Assembly: GCA_036877525.1 (NCBI GenBank)
Contig: JAZGTH010000066.1
Location: forward strand, 2,689,001-2,753,000
Source: Chromobotia macracanthus
Lineage: Eukaryota > Chordata > Actinopteri > Cypriniformes > Botiidae
Length of the DNA stretch: 64,000 bases
Direction of reading: 5' to 3'
The position numbers and the translations under genes are program-made. Every line of letters begins with the position of its first letter. The first letter of the stretch is position 1. The notes below the pieces were generated by a model, which was given only the letters and a program-made list of their open reading frames with translations, made no database searches and was not told where the DNA came from. Below are positions 25,401 through 35,579 of the stretch, in pieces.

Positions 25401-25738
25401 TTGTTTGATTGTTTTAGCTATAATGCCCAGCTTTGGTTTTTATTTCTATGCCTAAAGAACTGCTCAAAATTCACCAATTCCAAAAACAACCTGAACTGAG
25501 AGATCAAAACATCAAGATCCCAATCAGGCCTCCAGGTCCACTTACTCACCCTGCAGTTTATCATGTCAGCCACACGAGCACCAGGAGACTGTCGCGCTTT
25601 GGGTCGGACGAGCACGTAAGCAGTTTTGACGCCGGGACATGAGCGTAGCAGCTTCTCCAGGAGAACTTTCCCCATGAACCCCGTGGCCCCCGTGATGAGC
25701 ACATTCTTTCCTTCATAGTACTCCGGAATGGTGGCCAT
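19433..25738 (-). CDS. far1: fatty acyl-CoA reductase 1, complete
   Basis: FAR1 reduces long-chain acyl-CoA to fatty alcohol with NADPH, feeding ether-lipid (plasmalogen) synthesis. It sits on the cytosolic face of peroxisomes, anchored by a C-terminal hydrophobic segment. Coding exons: 25550-25738, 24794-24969, 24507-24686, 24117-24294, 23981-24025, 23781-23908, 23612-23679, then 22561-22732 or 22153-22324, then 20289-20418, 20087-20214, 19433-19592. With either alternative exon they total 1554 bp, or 517 residues plus TAG (mammalian FAR1 has 515). Visible motifs are the Rossmann glycine motif TGATGFMGK (residues 16-24), HVSTAYAHCDRE, the catalytic YxxxK pair in YTYTK (204-208), NVAIVRPSIVGASWKEPFP, and the C-terminal tail RIFIARSQMARNIW. 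The far1 donor at 23780 is weak. The ATG is preceded by a UTR exon boundary at 25768. FAR2 is less likely given the FAR1-type tail. Confidence 0.96.
19675..19862. mobile_element. family B MITE, partial, in far1 intron
   Basis: Shares AACTTATAAACTGTGATTAT, TTTTGAACAC and CTTGCTCA with other family B copies. It lies between the last two far1 coding exons. Confidence 0.5.
21577..21727 (+). mobile_element. tRNA-derived SINE in far1 intron
   Basis: The head has pol III-type A and B boxes (TAGCTCAGTTGGTAGG and GGTTCGATTCCC). A tail follows with CTTTGGATAAAAGC and a final AATGCAAAAATGTAA. It lies 250 bp 5' (on minus, 3') of the far1 alternative exon b. It is a SINE, not a tRNA gene, since the acceptor stem does not pair and a SINE tail follows. 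Confidence 0.8.
21855..21949. mobile_element. family B MITE fragment in far1 intron
   Basis: GTAAAGTAACCTGCAGTTTT and CACAGATTGCAGCTTTAA, 200 bp from far1 alternative exon b. Confidence 0.6.
22153..22324 (-). CDS. far1: far1 alternative exon, version b (tandem duplicate)
   Basis: 172 bp, exactly as long as version a and with the same phases at both ends (acceptor TTTGCAG, donor GTAAGG). It reads YCINMNFKTNPLEQAFRRPN and ends DGFLMLTGQKP plus two bases of Arg. PLE-AFRRPN, NQYW, VSH, P(A)-LYD, FL and G--P are shared with version a, while about half of the residues differ. The frame is open throughout and both splice sites look good, so it is likely functional. As 172 is not a multiple of three, a transcript with both or neither exon would be out of frame. 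Confidence 0.88.
22561..22732 (-). CDS. far1: far1 alternative exon, version a (canonical)
   Basis: 172 bp, acceptor CTCATAG, donor GTAAAT. It completes a split Glu codon and reads YHVISTFKRNPLERAFRRPN, ending LFLRISGREP and two bases of an Arg codon. This version matches the mammalian FAR1 sequence best. It belongs to the FAR C-terminal (sterile) domain, about residues 322-379. It is transcribed before version b. Confidence 0.92.
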
Positions 25739-26924
25739 CCTGTTAGCCTTCCCTCCTCTGTTAGACCCCTGAAATACAAAACAGCGGAAACGTGTTTGCT
25801 CTCCGTGCATATCACACCATCTCCAGCATTTCACAAGAGACCTCACCAGAGAGCTGCTAAGAAGCTCAAAGCTATTGCTTTAGAAGTTGCACCTCAGATG
25901 CTGTTTCGTCACCTTGAGGTAAATATATCTTGGATGTCACTTCCTTGCCTTTCTGCCAAGATCTTGCTGTGCCACATTACTCCATGCCACTCAAATCTTA
26001 ACTGCCCAAGAGTTTTCAAAAACCGGTAAAGCACTTAAGTGGTGGTGTTGTATTAATCTTAGACTGCAACAAGACTTTGTTTTGCTGCGGTAAAAAGCGC
26101 CTCTGGTCCCAAACGGCCTCCAGATAAACTGACTGTAGAAGACTTTTACATTTCACTAATTAATAACAGATTAAAAATCATTTCAGTAAAGAGCCCACTT
26201 CAGTAAATTGTTGCTTTTATCTCATGTCTGCTCATAACAAACCAATACAGCTCCTCCAGACAGTGTATTAGTTAGTCACTAAGTTGATAAGTAATAAAAT
26301 AAGACATACTGTAATCTCACAGAGTGTCTGAGAAGAAAAATCTATTTTTTGATAATGTGTATGCATATCAGTGACTTTCATTTCGCATGTAAAAAAAATT
26401 CCAGAAGCATCTCTGCTGTAACATATTGGCCATTCAATAAGTTTTGCGTAACATTTGCGATGTGCTGTTTGCAGAATCTTTCTGTTCAGCGTTGCAGCCA
26501 TGCATTGTTTACTGCGTAACACCGGTGCTAAGCACCACAGCTGCATGTACCCCAAACATCATCAAAGAACACAGGTGCACTGCATGGTGACAATTCCTGG
26601 GTTGCTTCCAGACTTGCAGTATTTTAGGTTTAATGGTCAGATGGATTATTCCCAAGACACAATGTGAATTCCTTCCAAAAGCCACTCAGCAATTCTGGGC
26701 CCGAAAACTGCAGTGACAGTGTGTTACATGGGTAACTGCTGCGCATGTGCGGACCTCAGGAACTGTACTACTGTAACAAACAAGGTGAATGTAAACAAAT
26801 ACAAAGCCATAACAAGAGACTGACCAATGTCGTCAGAAGTGCTAACTTATTAAAGGTTTACATTACAAGCCTGAAAAAAGTTTTATACAAATTCACTTAA
26901 CAATAAGGTTCCATTTGTTAGCAT

Positions 26925-28045
26925 TACAGTATAGATACAGTATGACTACAGTAAAGATAGGGTATGACCACACTATAGATACAGTATAAATACAGTATGG
27001 CCACAGTGTAGATACAGTACGGCCACAGTGTAGATACAGTACGGCCACAGTATGGCTACAGTGTAGATACAGTATAGATACAGTGTAGCTACAGTATAGA
27101 TACAGTGTAGATACAGTGTAGCTACAGTATAGATACAGTATAGATACAGTGTAGCTACAGTGTAGATACAGTATAGATACAGTGTAGATACAGTATAGAT
27201 ACAGTATAGATACAGTGTAGCTACAGTATAGATACAGTGTAGATACAGTATAGATACAGTATAGATACAGTATAGATACAGTATAGATACAGTATAGATA
27301 CAGTATAGATACAGTATAGATACAGTGTAGATACAGTATAGATACAGTGTAGATACAGTGTAGATACAGTGTAGCTACAGTATAGATACAGTATAGATAC
27401 AGTATAGATACAGTGTAGATACAGTATAGATACAGTGTAGATACAGTATAGATACAGTATAGATACAGTATAGATACAGTATAGATACAGTGTAGATACA
27501 GTATAGATACAGTGTAGCTACAGTATAGATACAGTGTAGCTACAGTATAGATACAGTGTAGATACAGTATAGATACAGTGTAGATACAGTATAGATACAG
27601 TGTAGCTACAGTATAGATACAGTGTAGATACAGTATAGATACAGTATAGATACAGTATAGATACAGTGTAGCTACAGTATAGATACAGTGTAGATACAGT
27701 GTAGATACAGTATAGATACAGTGTAGCTACAGTGTAGATACAGTGTAGCTACAGTATAGATACAGTGTAGATACAGTGTAGCTACAGTATAGATACAGTG
27801 TAGATACAGTGTAGATACAGTATAGATACAGTGTAGCTACAGTATAGATACAGTGTAGATACAGTATAGATACAGTATAGATACAGTGTAGCTACAGTAT
27901 AGATACAGTATAGATACAGTGTAGATACAGTATAGATACAGTGTAGATACAGTATAGATACAGTGTAGATACAGTATAGATACAGTGTAGATACAGTATA
28001 GATACAGTGTAGATACAGTATAGATACAGTATGGCCACAGATACA
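26925..28045. repeat. 11-bp minisatellite in far1 intron 1, about 1.1 kb
   Basis: About 100 head-to-tail copies of the 11-bp unit ATAGATACAGT. The variants differ mainly at two positions (GTAGATACAGT, GTAGCTACAGT). Edge copies with ATGGCCACAGT occur at both ends. Variants are scattered, suggesting repeated slippage or unequal exchange. Long open frames across it (up to 272 codons) follow from the unit length and are not genes. Confidence 0.95.
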
Positions 28046-28120
28046 CTGACAGTGGGTTCAGCTCGACATATAGTTGGTCGTGAGGCCACACAAAGCTGAA
28101 GTCTTTAAAACTTTTAGCGA

Positions 28121-28640
28121 AATAAACAAGCCAACAATATAAATAAACAAGACAACAATATAAATAAACAAGCCAACAATATAAATAAACAAGCCAACAA
28201 TATAAATAAACAAGACAACAACATAAATAAACAAGACAACAATATAAACAAGACAACAATATAAATAAACAAGACAACAATATAAATAAACAAGACAACA
28301 ATATAAATAAACAAGACAACAATATAAATAAACAAGCCAACAATATAAATAAACAAGACCACAATATAAATAAACAAGACAACAATATAAATAAACAAGC
28401 CAACAATATAAATAAACAAGACAACAATATAAATAAACAAGACAACAATATAAATAAACAAGACAACAATATAAATAAACAAGACAACAATATAAACAAA
28501 CAAGACAACAATATAAATAAACAAGACAACAATATAAACAAACAAGACAACAATATAAACAAACAAGACAACAATATAAATAAACAAGACAACAATATAA
28601 ACAAACAAGACAACAATATAAATAAACAAGACAACAATAT
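28121..28640. repeat. 21-bp minisatellite in far1 intron 1, about 0.5 kb
   Basis: About 25 copies of the 21-bp unit ATAAATAAACAAGACAACAAT. Variants include GCC for GAC and ATAAACAAAC for ATAAATAAAC, and a few units are shortened. It starts some 75 bp after the 11-bp array. The unit is a multiple of three and stop-free on the minus strand, which explains the long repetitive open frame. Confidence 0.95.
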
Positions 28641-28915
28641 CCAATTGAAACACAAGAAACCTCACATGAACAGAAAACACAAATGCATCAGCACAAGCTC
28701 CAGGCTCTTGTTTCCTGCTTTAACTTCACATTTCGCGCAAGTATTTAATGAATGTTGTTAAAACAGAGAGTTAGAAAATAATCGTGTAAACTGTGCGCAA
28801 CATTAAATCCTCACCGTCAACATTAAAAACAATATTTTCATTGCGTGAAATTTCATTCGCCCCGCGTCGCGTCCAGGCGTGCGTTTATGGGCAACTAAAT
28901 TGCGCGCGCGAGGAC

Positions 28916-28948
28916 AACGCGCCGCGTCGCGTCGCGTCGCGTCGCGCG
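28916..28948. repeat. GC-rich pentanucleotide repeat next to far1 exon 1 donor
   Basis: About five copies of the 5-bp unit GTCGC/GCGTC, followed by GCGCGC, beginning a few bases inside intron 1. CpG-dense simple repeats of this kind are uncommon in the window. Confidence 0.8.
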
Positions 28949-28953
28949 CTTAC

Positions 28954-29130
28954 CTGGGATGTGTAATATATTCCTCCGGCTGTTTGTATGGCGTGGCGGG
29001 GCGTCGGTCCGTCCGGCAGCCGTGATGGGAGACGCGGTGCGTGGCTGCGGCGTCCGACGAGGAGCGCAAGAGCTGCCGGATGACGCGTTTCGGAGGGGCG
29101 TGACGTCACAGCCCTGCCGCCGTGACGTCA
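28954..29130 (-). promoter_or_regulatory. far1: far1 CpG-rich promoter and probable noncoding exon 1
   Basis: A strongly CpG-rich block (about 28860-29135) lies 3.2 kb upstream of the first far1 coding exon. On the minus strand it holds a good donor, CCCAG followed by GTAAGC, giving a probable 5' UTR exon ending at 28954. Two perfect palindromic CRE sites TGACGTCA stand at 29101-29108 and 29123-29130, 22 bp apart, just upstream of that exon. The transcription start is inferred. Confidence 0.6.
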
Positions 29131-29917
29131 CGCGTACACTCCTCTAGACCGAAATCCAACAGCACAATTTCTGCTGCCCAGAGTGTTACGGAAACGTTAG
29201 CTCTTGAGTACAAAACATACAGGGAATGTTCCCAGAACGTTTTTGTATTTATTCTAAAGCACCAGTGTGATAGACCAGAGGGCAGGTCTTAGAAATGGCC
29301 ATTCACTGTTTGGACTTTGTGACCTCTGCTGACTTTCTGCTCTGAGCTCTGACTGAAAGACAACCGGTTATATGTGGAGACCATCACACAGACCGTAACC
29401 TGCAACACAGTCATCCTAAACCTAAACTTACCTAAACTAGTCCTCGAACCTAAATAAACCACCCTGAATACATCCATCAGTCTACAGCATTTGTAAATGT
29501 CTTAACAAATCAGCTCTCCTTGTAACTCCATGACTCTGTTCTTCTACTGAAGCGTGTCATGTTACATTTCATTGATGTTGTTAGTTGATTCTTATGAGAT
29601 CTCAGCAGGTATATACAGCCTGAGATCTATAGGATTTCAGGTTTTTCTGGCTTCTCTTAACTGCTGTGCTGTGGTTGACTGGTGGTTGTCAGGCAACATG
29701 ACATAAAGGTTTTTTCTTGGATATTTATGCATGAAAGAGAACTGCAAAGAATCTACCTGCAGAACTTTTGTGGCACATGGAGAGACCGAACGGTGGGCTG
29801 GCTGGATTAAACGGCTGTGCCTGCATTTCTTTCTGCTGCTTCATGTGGCCGAGAGACTGTCATGTTCATTTGTCAGAGATTCCTTTATTCCTTTTTCATT
29901 TGTTCATTCTCCTAAAA

Positions 29918-30131
29918 GTTAAAATGTTTTTTAACGTTATATATCGTATATCAAAAATGTCTTGAGTTGTTAGTGGAACGTTTTTAAAAACATTAGAGAA
30001 TTTAAAAAAGATTGAAAGACGTTTTCATAACCAAGCTACAATGTTTTGAAGGTTACTTGAACATTCAAAGTAACATCTGTAATGTTGTTGTTACTTCATG
30101 AAAATGTTGGGATAATGTTCTTACAACATAA
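29918..30131 (+). mobile_element. family A element fragment
   Basis: Contains TTGTTAGTGGAACGTTTTTA, ATAACCAAGC and GTTCTTACAAC, in the order seen in other family A copies. Confidence 0.6.
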
Positions 30132-30469
30132 GTGTATAGCCGGGTGTTTGGAATGAGTGTCAAAGTGCAGTTTTTGCAGTTTGTGTCTGATGTAAGCAGG
30201 ACAGGATCCATGCAGTTCATTGATGTTGTTGAGCTGAATTTGTCCAACTGGTTTCTCTGGCTCTTGCAACACCTCACAGGGTCAGAGAAAGTCACTCTGA
30301 AGAGGCTTAAGTTAAGCCTGTTGGGTGACAGTCCATGACAAAGCACGTTTCTCTTGTTTAACCCTTCACCATCACTGAACAATGCAATGAACAATGCATC
30401 TGTATATATTGCATGTTTCTGGGTGTGATGCATGAACATGTAGCTCAAGGAAAAATTCTTAGTTATCAA

Positions 30470-30718
30470 AAATGTTGTTGCTGTAACATTAGTAGAACAT
30501 TTTTAAACGTTATATATATATTGTATACCAAATATAATTTGTAACATTTTGTTAGTGAAAAAAAGACAGATAAAAAGTTTGAATAGTGTTCTTATAATCA
30601 AGCAATAACGTTAATACGATTAACAAGATTACAAGTTCCTAGAACTTTCAAAATAATGTTTTTATTACTTAATGGAAACTTTATGGAAATGTTTTTATAA
30701 CCTGAAATTGTTAGCAGA
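30470..30718 (+). mobile_element. family A element
   Basis: From TTGCTGTAACATTAGTAGAA through TATATATTG, GTTCTTATAATCAAGCAATA and TAATGGAAAC to CTGAAATTGTTAGC. Same order as the copy at 43861. Confidence 0.65.
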
Positions 30719-32231
30719 GTAAGAACACATCCGATCTGTGATAAACGCACTAATGAACAATCCCTTGTGGCTTTATTGCTTTACTACACAGACATGATGT
30801 TGTTTTCAAGTGTAACCTTGCTTACATGTATGTACCCACACAATTCCATTATAAGAACAGCCTAATTGTAATCTCCTTAGCAGCACGGGTTGTATTCCAC
30901 TGTCTGCTTTACAGACTAGTCGGCAAGATGCGTTCCCTAGTCGAGTTTAAGAGGACTAATTATTTCCCAGCAGATTTCTGTTTTCATAACGCAGCCGCTC
31001 AGATAGGGTCCCTGGAGAGCGGAGAGCTTATCTCAGAGGGAACGTTTCCATAGTTACGTGCCTGTAGGGGGGTCGTCTACCAGAAGCAAGTTCAGAAAAG
31101 GTACGAGGGAGGTTTAAATCGGCACCCCGCTCCCCTCAGCGTGACCCCTGCCAGACAGAAATGCGACACCACGCTGTAACACCAGCTGGGTTTTGTTCTG
31201 GTGGTTTCTCTGTTTGTACACGCTTTGCTTTGGGTCATCTACGCCCCATATCCTAGCCCAAGTAAAAACAACTCTAGTCATTGGTGATTTGTTTTGGCCC
31301 TGTAATTGCTTGGTTTCTAACATCCGTTCTCTCGAGACCTGACTGTCTGGTCATGAATGCATGCATGCAGCGAGACCGATGCCTCTGATGTGATCGGTTT
31401 CACTGCTGGAGAGAATGTGATACTCAATCAGATTCCCAAAAAGACACCATGACATCACACATGAACGCATACATCATTCACAGGCAAGTAGACATCCTAT
31501 CACTGGATTCAGACCGAATGCAATGATTGGACGACATTCTATAGTCCTGCGCCTTCCATAATTGTATATACATATATTTAGACCACTTAGTGACTGATAA
31601 CAGGATGCAAAGAGGCTTTCAACCAGCATGACAAAAAAATGTCTCTGGAAACAATTGCCTACCCTTAATGCAGATGTTGAAACAGGTAAAGTACAGTAAA
31701 TAAAGTATTTATCATTAAATGCCACAGCATTTCTGTTCAAAGAATATAAATGTTACATCATTAGTTCACTGTAACACTATGCTTCACAACTTGAGGCCTT
31801 TGCACTAGGGCATTATGGGAAATGTAATCCTGTTCTAATATTGTTTAGTGTTTTAAGTGATTGTATGTGGCAGGACTCAGAATGTCTCTTCAGCTGTTTT
31901 CGGATAATGCTTCTGCAGTTCAGCACAGACAGCAGTGTATGCGTTTGAGGTTTCAACACCTCCCTTCCTTTCTCAGCCAAAAAAAGTGAGAAAGTCAACG
32001 ACAAGGAAACACACACAACCCACATAACCATGTGTGGAAATGAAACTGTGTAGGAAATGAGATGTCACCGCATGATATTTAAAGGAGATTTAAAAATTCA
32101 AACACAAAGTTGAACTAAAATAATTTGAGTATCATTTATAGACTTCACTTATTAATATGAATGTTCTTGTCACAGATACAGCATGAAGATCAGCAAACAG
32201 ATGATAACAGCAACACTCACCACATGGTTTG

Positions 32232-32668
32232 CCCAACTAACTTTAGGTTGTAAGAATGTTTCCCTAACATTTCTATTAAGTAACAAAAACATTACAATTA
32301 TGTTTTTTTAGATGTTAACATTATGGCTTGGTTATAATAAAGGTTATTCATTTTTTTTAAAATTCTGAACGTTTTTAAAACATTCCACTAACAACTATGA
32401 TATACAACACTAAAAGCTCTACTAATGTTATTGCAACGTATTTTAACATTATATATCATATATGAAAAACGTTATCCTAAAATTGTTAGTGGAACGGTAG
32501 AAATGGTACAGAATTTATAAAGTTTGAATATTACTTTTATAACCAATCAATAACATTAATACAACGTCTAAAAGCTTTCAACGTCTGGAGCTTTCAAAAT
32601 AACATTAAACGTTTTTGTTACTTAATGCAAACGTTAGGGAAACATTCTTACAACCTAAAATTGTCAGA
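32232..32668. mobile_element. palindromic MITE pair (family A), head to head
   Basis: The left end reads TTTAGGTTGTAAGAATGTTT and the right end ends ACATTCTTACAACCTAAAAT, its reverse complement. The similarity continues inward for over 150 bp each side. This is best read as two partial family A elements in opposite orientation. The transcript or single strand could form a long hairpin. Confidence 0.7.
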
Positions 32669-32989
32669 AGGGGTGGGTGAGGACTGTTGCAGTAGATATG
32701 TAATTGAAGAAATGCTGACCTCTAGTGGTTACACATGGAATGGGTTTTTAAAGTCTTTATGAATACAGTGAAATATTTCAGATTTTGTTTGGGCGAGGAA
32801 AAGTCACAATTTACTCACGATGCCACCTAGTGACGAACTGTGGCATCGTAGCAACATTTACAGTTTGTGTTTATGTATCCCCTACTGAATATATAGGTGC
32901 ACAATCTAGAATTTTCCTAACTAGTATGGACTTCCATTTGGATTATTTCGATCCACTAGAAGTGTGTGGTGGTGTTGTCGTCCGTCTGT

Positions 32990-33222
32990 CTGCCCGTATC
33001 CTCTGTCTGAAACATAACAATGCAGGTTACTTTATATTTCATGTATGTAAATCAAATGAAGCCAAAATGAAATCGGACCCGACAGCTCACATTATAAATC
33101 ATTATTATAAGCTTACTTTTGAGGTAATGTAAGGAAACCATTGTAAACCATGATCGATCCACTCAATAACTGATTTTTGTTTATTTTCAACCCTTAAAAA
33201 ATGTATGAATTGCAGCTTTAAG
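32990..33222. mobile_element. family B MITE, partial
   Basis: ACATAACAATGCAGGTTACT inside and TGAATTGCAGCTTTAA at the right end. The left terminus is missing. Confidence 0.6.
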
Positions 33223-35549
33223 CTACATGCTAAAATGTGAATTCTTTACTGAAACCCACAAAATCATTCTGAGACAAATGAATGTTTGAACTCAAATATA
33301 TCAAGCAAAACTCCTTGTTACACGTGCCCTAACAGATTAAAATTAAACAACAGAACCACAGTTTAGACAATTGTCTAATACGTCTTTGTTTTTATTAGAT
33401 TTGATTCAGTGTTTAACCCACAAAAATGAGTCTTCAATGTGTTAAATTTTTGTAGCGATGGTTATTTTACATTATGCTAAGGAAAATAATCAGATGAAAA
33501 GAAAGTAGACCATTTAAAACAAATATTGTACAGTGACGTAGGGAAAATATACAGTACATCTGACAAATATTAAGTTTTGTGTTGTCCAACTAGGAAAAAA
33601 ATGTCAACATCCTATTTATGATGAAGTACACAATGAATATTACACGTTTTTTCACATAGGTTCACAATGAGGCTTTTTTTGTTTGTTTGGTTTACATTTG
33701 AAGCACATTATTTTACATCCGTAACAATTTTAGCAGAATGTCCTCAGTTATTAATTAATATTAATAACAGATTCAATTAATATCAAAAGAAAAGACTTGA
33801 AGAGGAATAATTTAGTGAGCAGTAAGATATTTGCACATTCCCGCACCACCAAACGAAAAGGACAACGTTCATTTCAACAAAATCAAACATTTGTAACAAT
33901 TTACATATACACATTATGTAACGCTTTTGCAATAATCTGATGATGTCATCAAGAGACATTAAATATACAAACAAGCTCAAACGGAAAATGAAACATGGTT
34001 GTGAAGTACACTGACAGGAAACAACAATTACAGGAAATACTTCTGCCAGGTATTTCTGTTTTTTATACAACAGAATTCCGTTCTATAACTGCCCAAAGAA
34101 AATATGGGACTTGCTTCACATACAAAGCCCTTTTGATTCGTACGTCCAGTCCACATGCATTCGAATCAATCTCTTAAGAACACGTTACATCTGTAAAACC
34201 TCTTACAGCTTCAAATAATGGAGCAGTTACATTATAAGATTATGCTACAGGTTTAATTAGCGTTTATTGGATCGATATGCAATACATTCTTTAAATCTGA
34301 TTGCAGTCAATTTTGAGCCTTTTGGTATATAATTTTTATCTAGAATTTAATTTCTGATACATGTGTTTTGGTATCTCTTATAAAAAAGGCAATAAAATAA
34401 AAATATTTGTTGAAGTCGCTCCTAAAAGTACTTGCAAAAATGCTAATAAAAATATTAATCCCTTTTAAGAAGCCGAGCCCTCATTTCCAACTATCATTCT
34501 GGCATCTGGCTTTGTTATTTGTTATTAACTATTTTTCAAATGTTTTTGTCAACTAAACTATGGCTATCTTCCCACAACTGGACTTTCGAACCAAGATCCA
34601 CGTCATTCATCGCTCAGAATGGCTGTGCAATGTGAAACAACGTTAATACAGCATAAACTGTGGCATTTCTATGAGAAAGAAAAAGCATAAGCTGTTTTCG
34701 CTTGAACGCATTGTGAATACAGTAGATACAGTACAGGATGTCACATCCCTCCAAATGTTCAAGATTTTCTTAACATCATTCAATCATTTTGACGTAAGCC
34801 ACACAGAGTGCACAAATACAGTCGCCTGCAATAACCAAATCATGAATGAGAGCAAAAGACACAGATAGACAGTAAAGAAATTAAAAATTAGTTTTTAATT
34901 ATTAGTAAGTCCGTGTTGAAAACAGAAACTACCACCTGCATTAGATACAACACTTTGTTTTTTAATTTGAAAAGGTTTAAGAAAAACAGGTTGTGGTTTA
35001 TCCTCACCGGAGACATTGGTCTTTGGTGGATTTGTGTCTTATGGGACTGGTTGGCTGTACTGCCAGGGTTTGTTAGGGCTGTTGAATCCATCATTTCTGA
35101 GTAGGTAACTATTATTTTTTGTGGTCCACACCCTGAGGGAGACAGTCAATATCATCTTCTTAACAAGTTTTGCACTTGTGACCCAACACAGTGACCCAAA
35201 AATGAGCCATTTAAAAAAATGCCATTTAAAAAGCCATTTTAAATTGTATGACTGTCATTACATTAAATAAGACATTTGAAATAACTTGGTTTGATATTTT
35301 TTAAGAAGGAAAACATTTCACAACAAGTCTTAAGATGTTTTAAGTTCCATTTTGTGGTCCCTGAATATAGACTTTCATTTTACGTTAAACACTTCCTCAC
35401 TAATACCTGTAAAATGTACAGTAAATATAAAAAACAATCATAAAAATTGAATTGACATTCATTTTGTATGGCAGGTGGAAACAGATAATAAATCAAAACT
35501 CTGACCTGGTCAATTTCAGTGTCTGCTCAACCTCAGAACTGAATCCACT

Positions 35550-35579
35550 TCAGCAGATGGTCTCCAGGTGACACTGATT
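35550..35579 (-). CDS. kiaa1549l: possible terminal coding exon of KIAA1549L-like gene
   Basis: After the exon ending at 35756 (reading HQWNDTVK), a CTTTTAG acceptor at 35580-35581 would add nine codons (NQCHLETIC) and TGA. The frame fits, but the family's usual long C-terminal end, which finishes with a conserved coiled segment, is not found downstream. This could be a short isoform, a changed 3' end, or a wrong exon choice. Confidence 0.3.
   Translation of the reverse strand, partial: NQCHLETIC

Larger units (their letters stand above)
29160..35549. other. intergenic, 29.2-35.5 kb
   Basis: Between the far1 promoter and the 3' end of the KIAA1549L-like gene. It holds family A and B elements and AT-rich sequence. 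The part nearest 35.5 kb probably includes the 3' UTR of the KIAA1549L-like gene. A short block at 35000-35100 on the minus strand looks exon-like but does not splice in frame. Confidence 0.4.

Noticed and set aside
28121..28640. Regular spaced repeats resembling a CRISPR array
   Set aside because: The units are contiguous with no unique spacers, in a vertebrate intron. It is a minisatellite.
27837..28680. Very long repetitive minus-strand open frames (up to 272 codons, LFILLSC-type repeats)
   Set aside because: They exist only because the 21-bp and 11-bp tandem units lack stops in those frames. No start context, homology or splice structure.
34990..35105. Exon-like block on the minus strand with donor GTGAGG and a WQYSQP-like frame
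   Set aside because: From the exon ending at 35756 it reads Lys then stop, and the QYSQP frame cannot be reached by a visible splice. Kept only as a note on the unclear 3' end.
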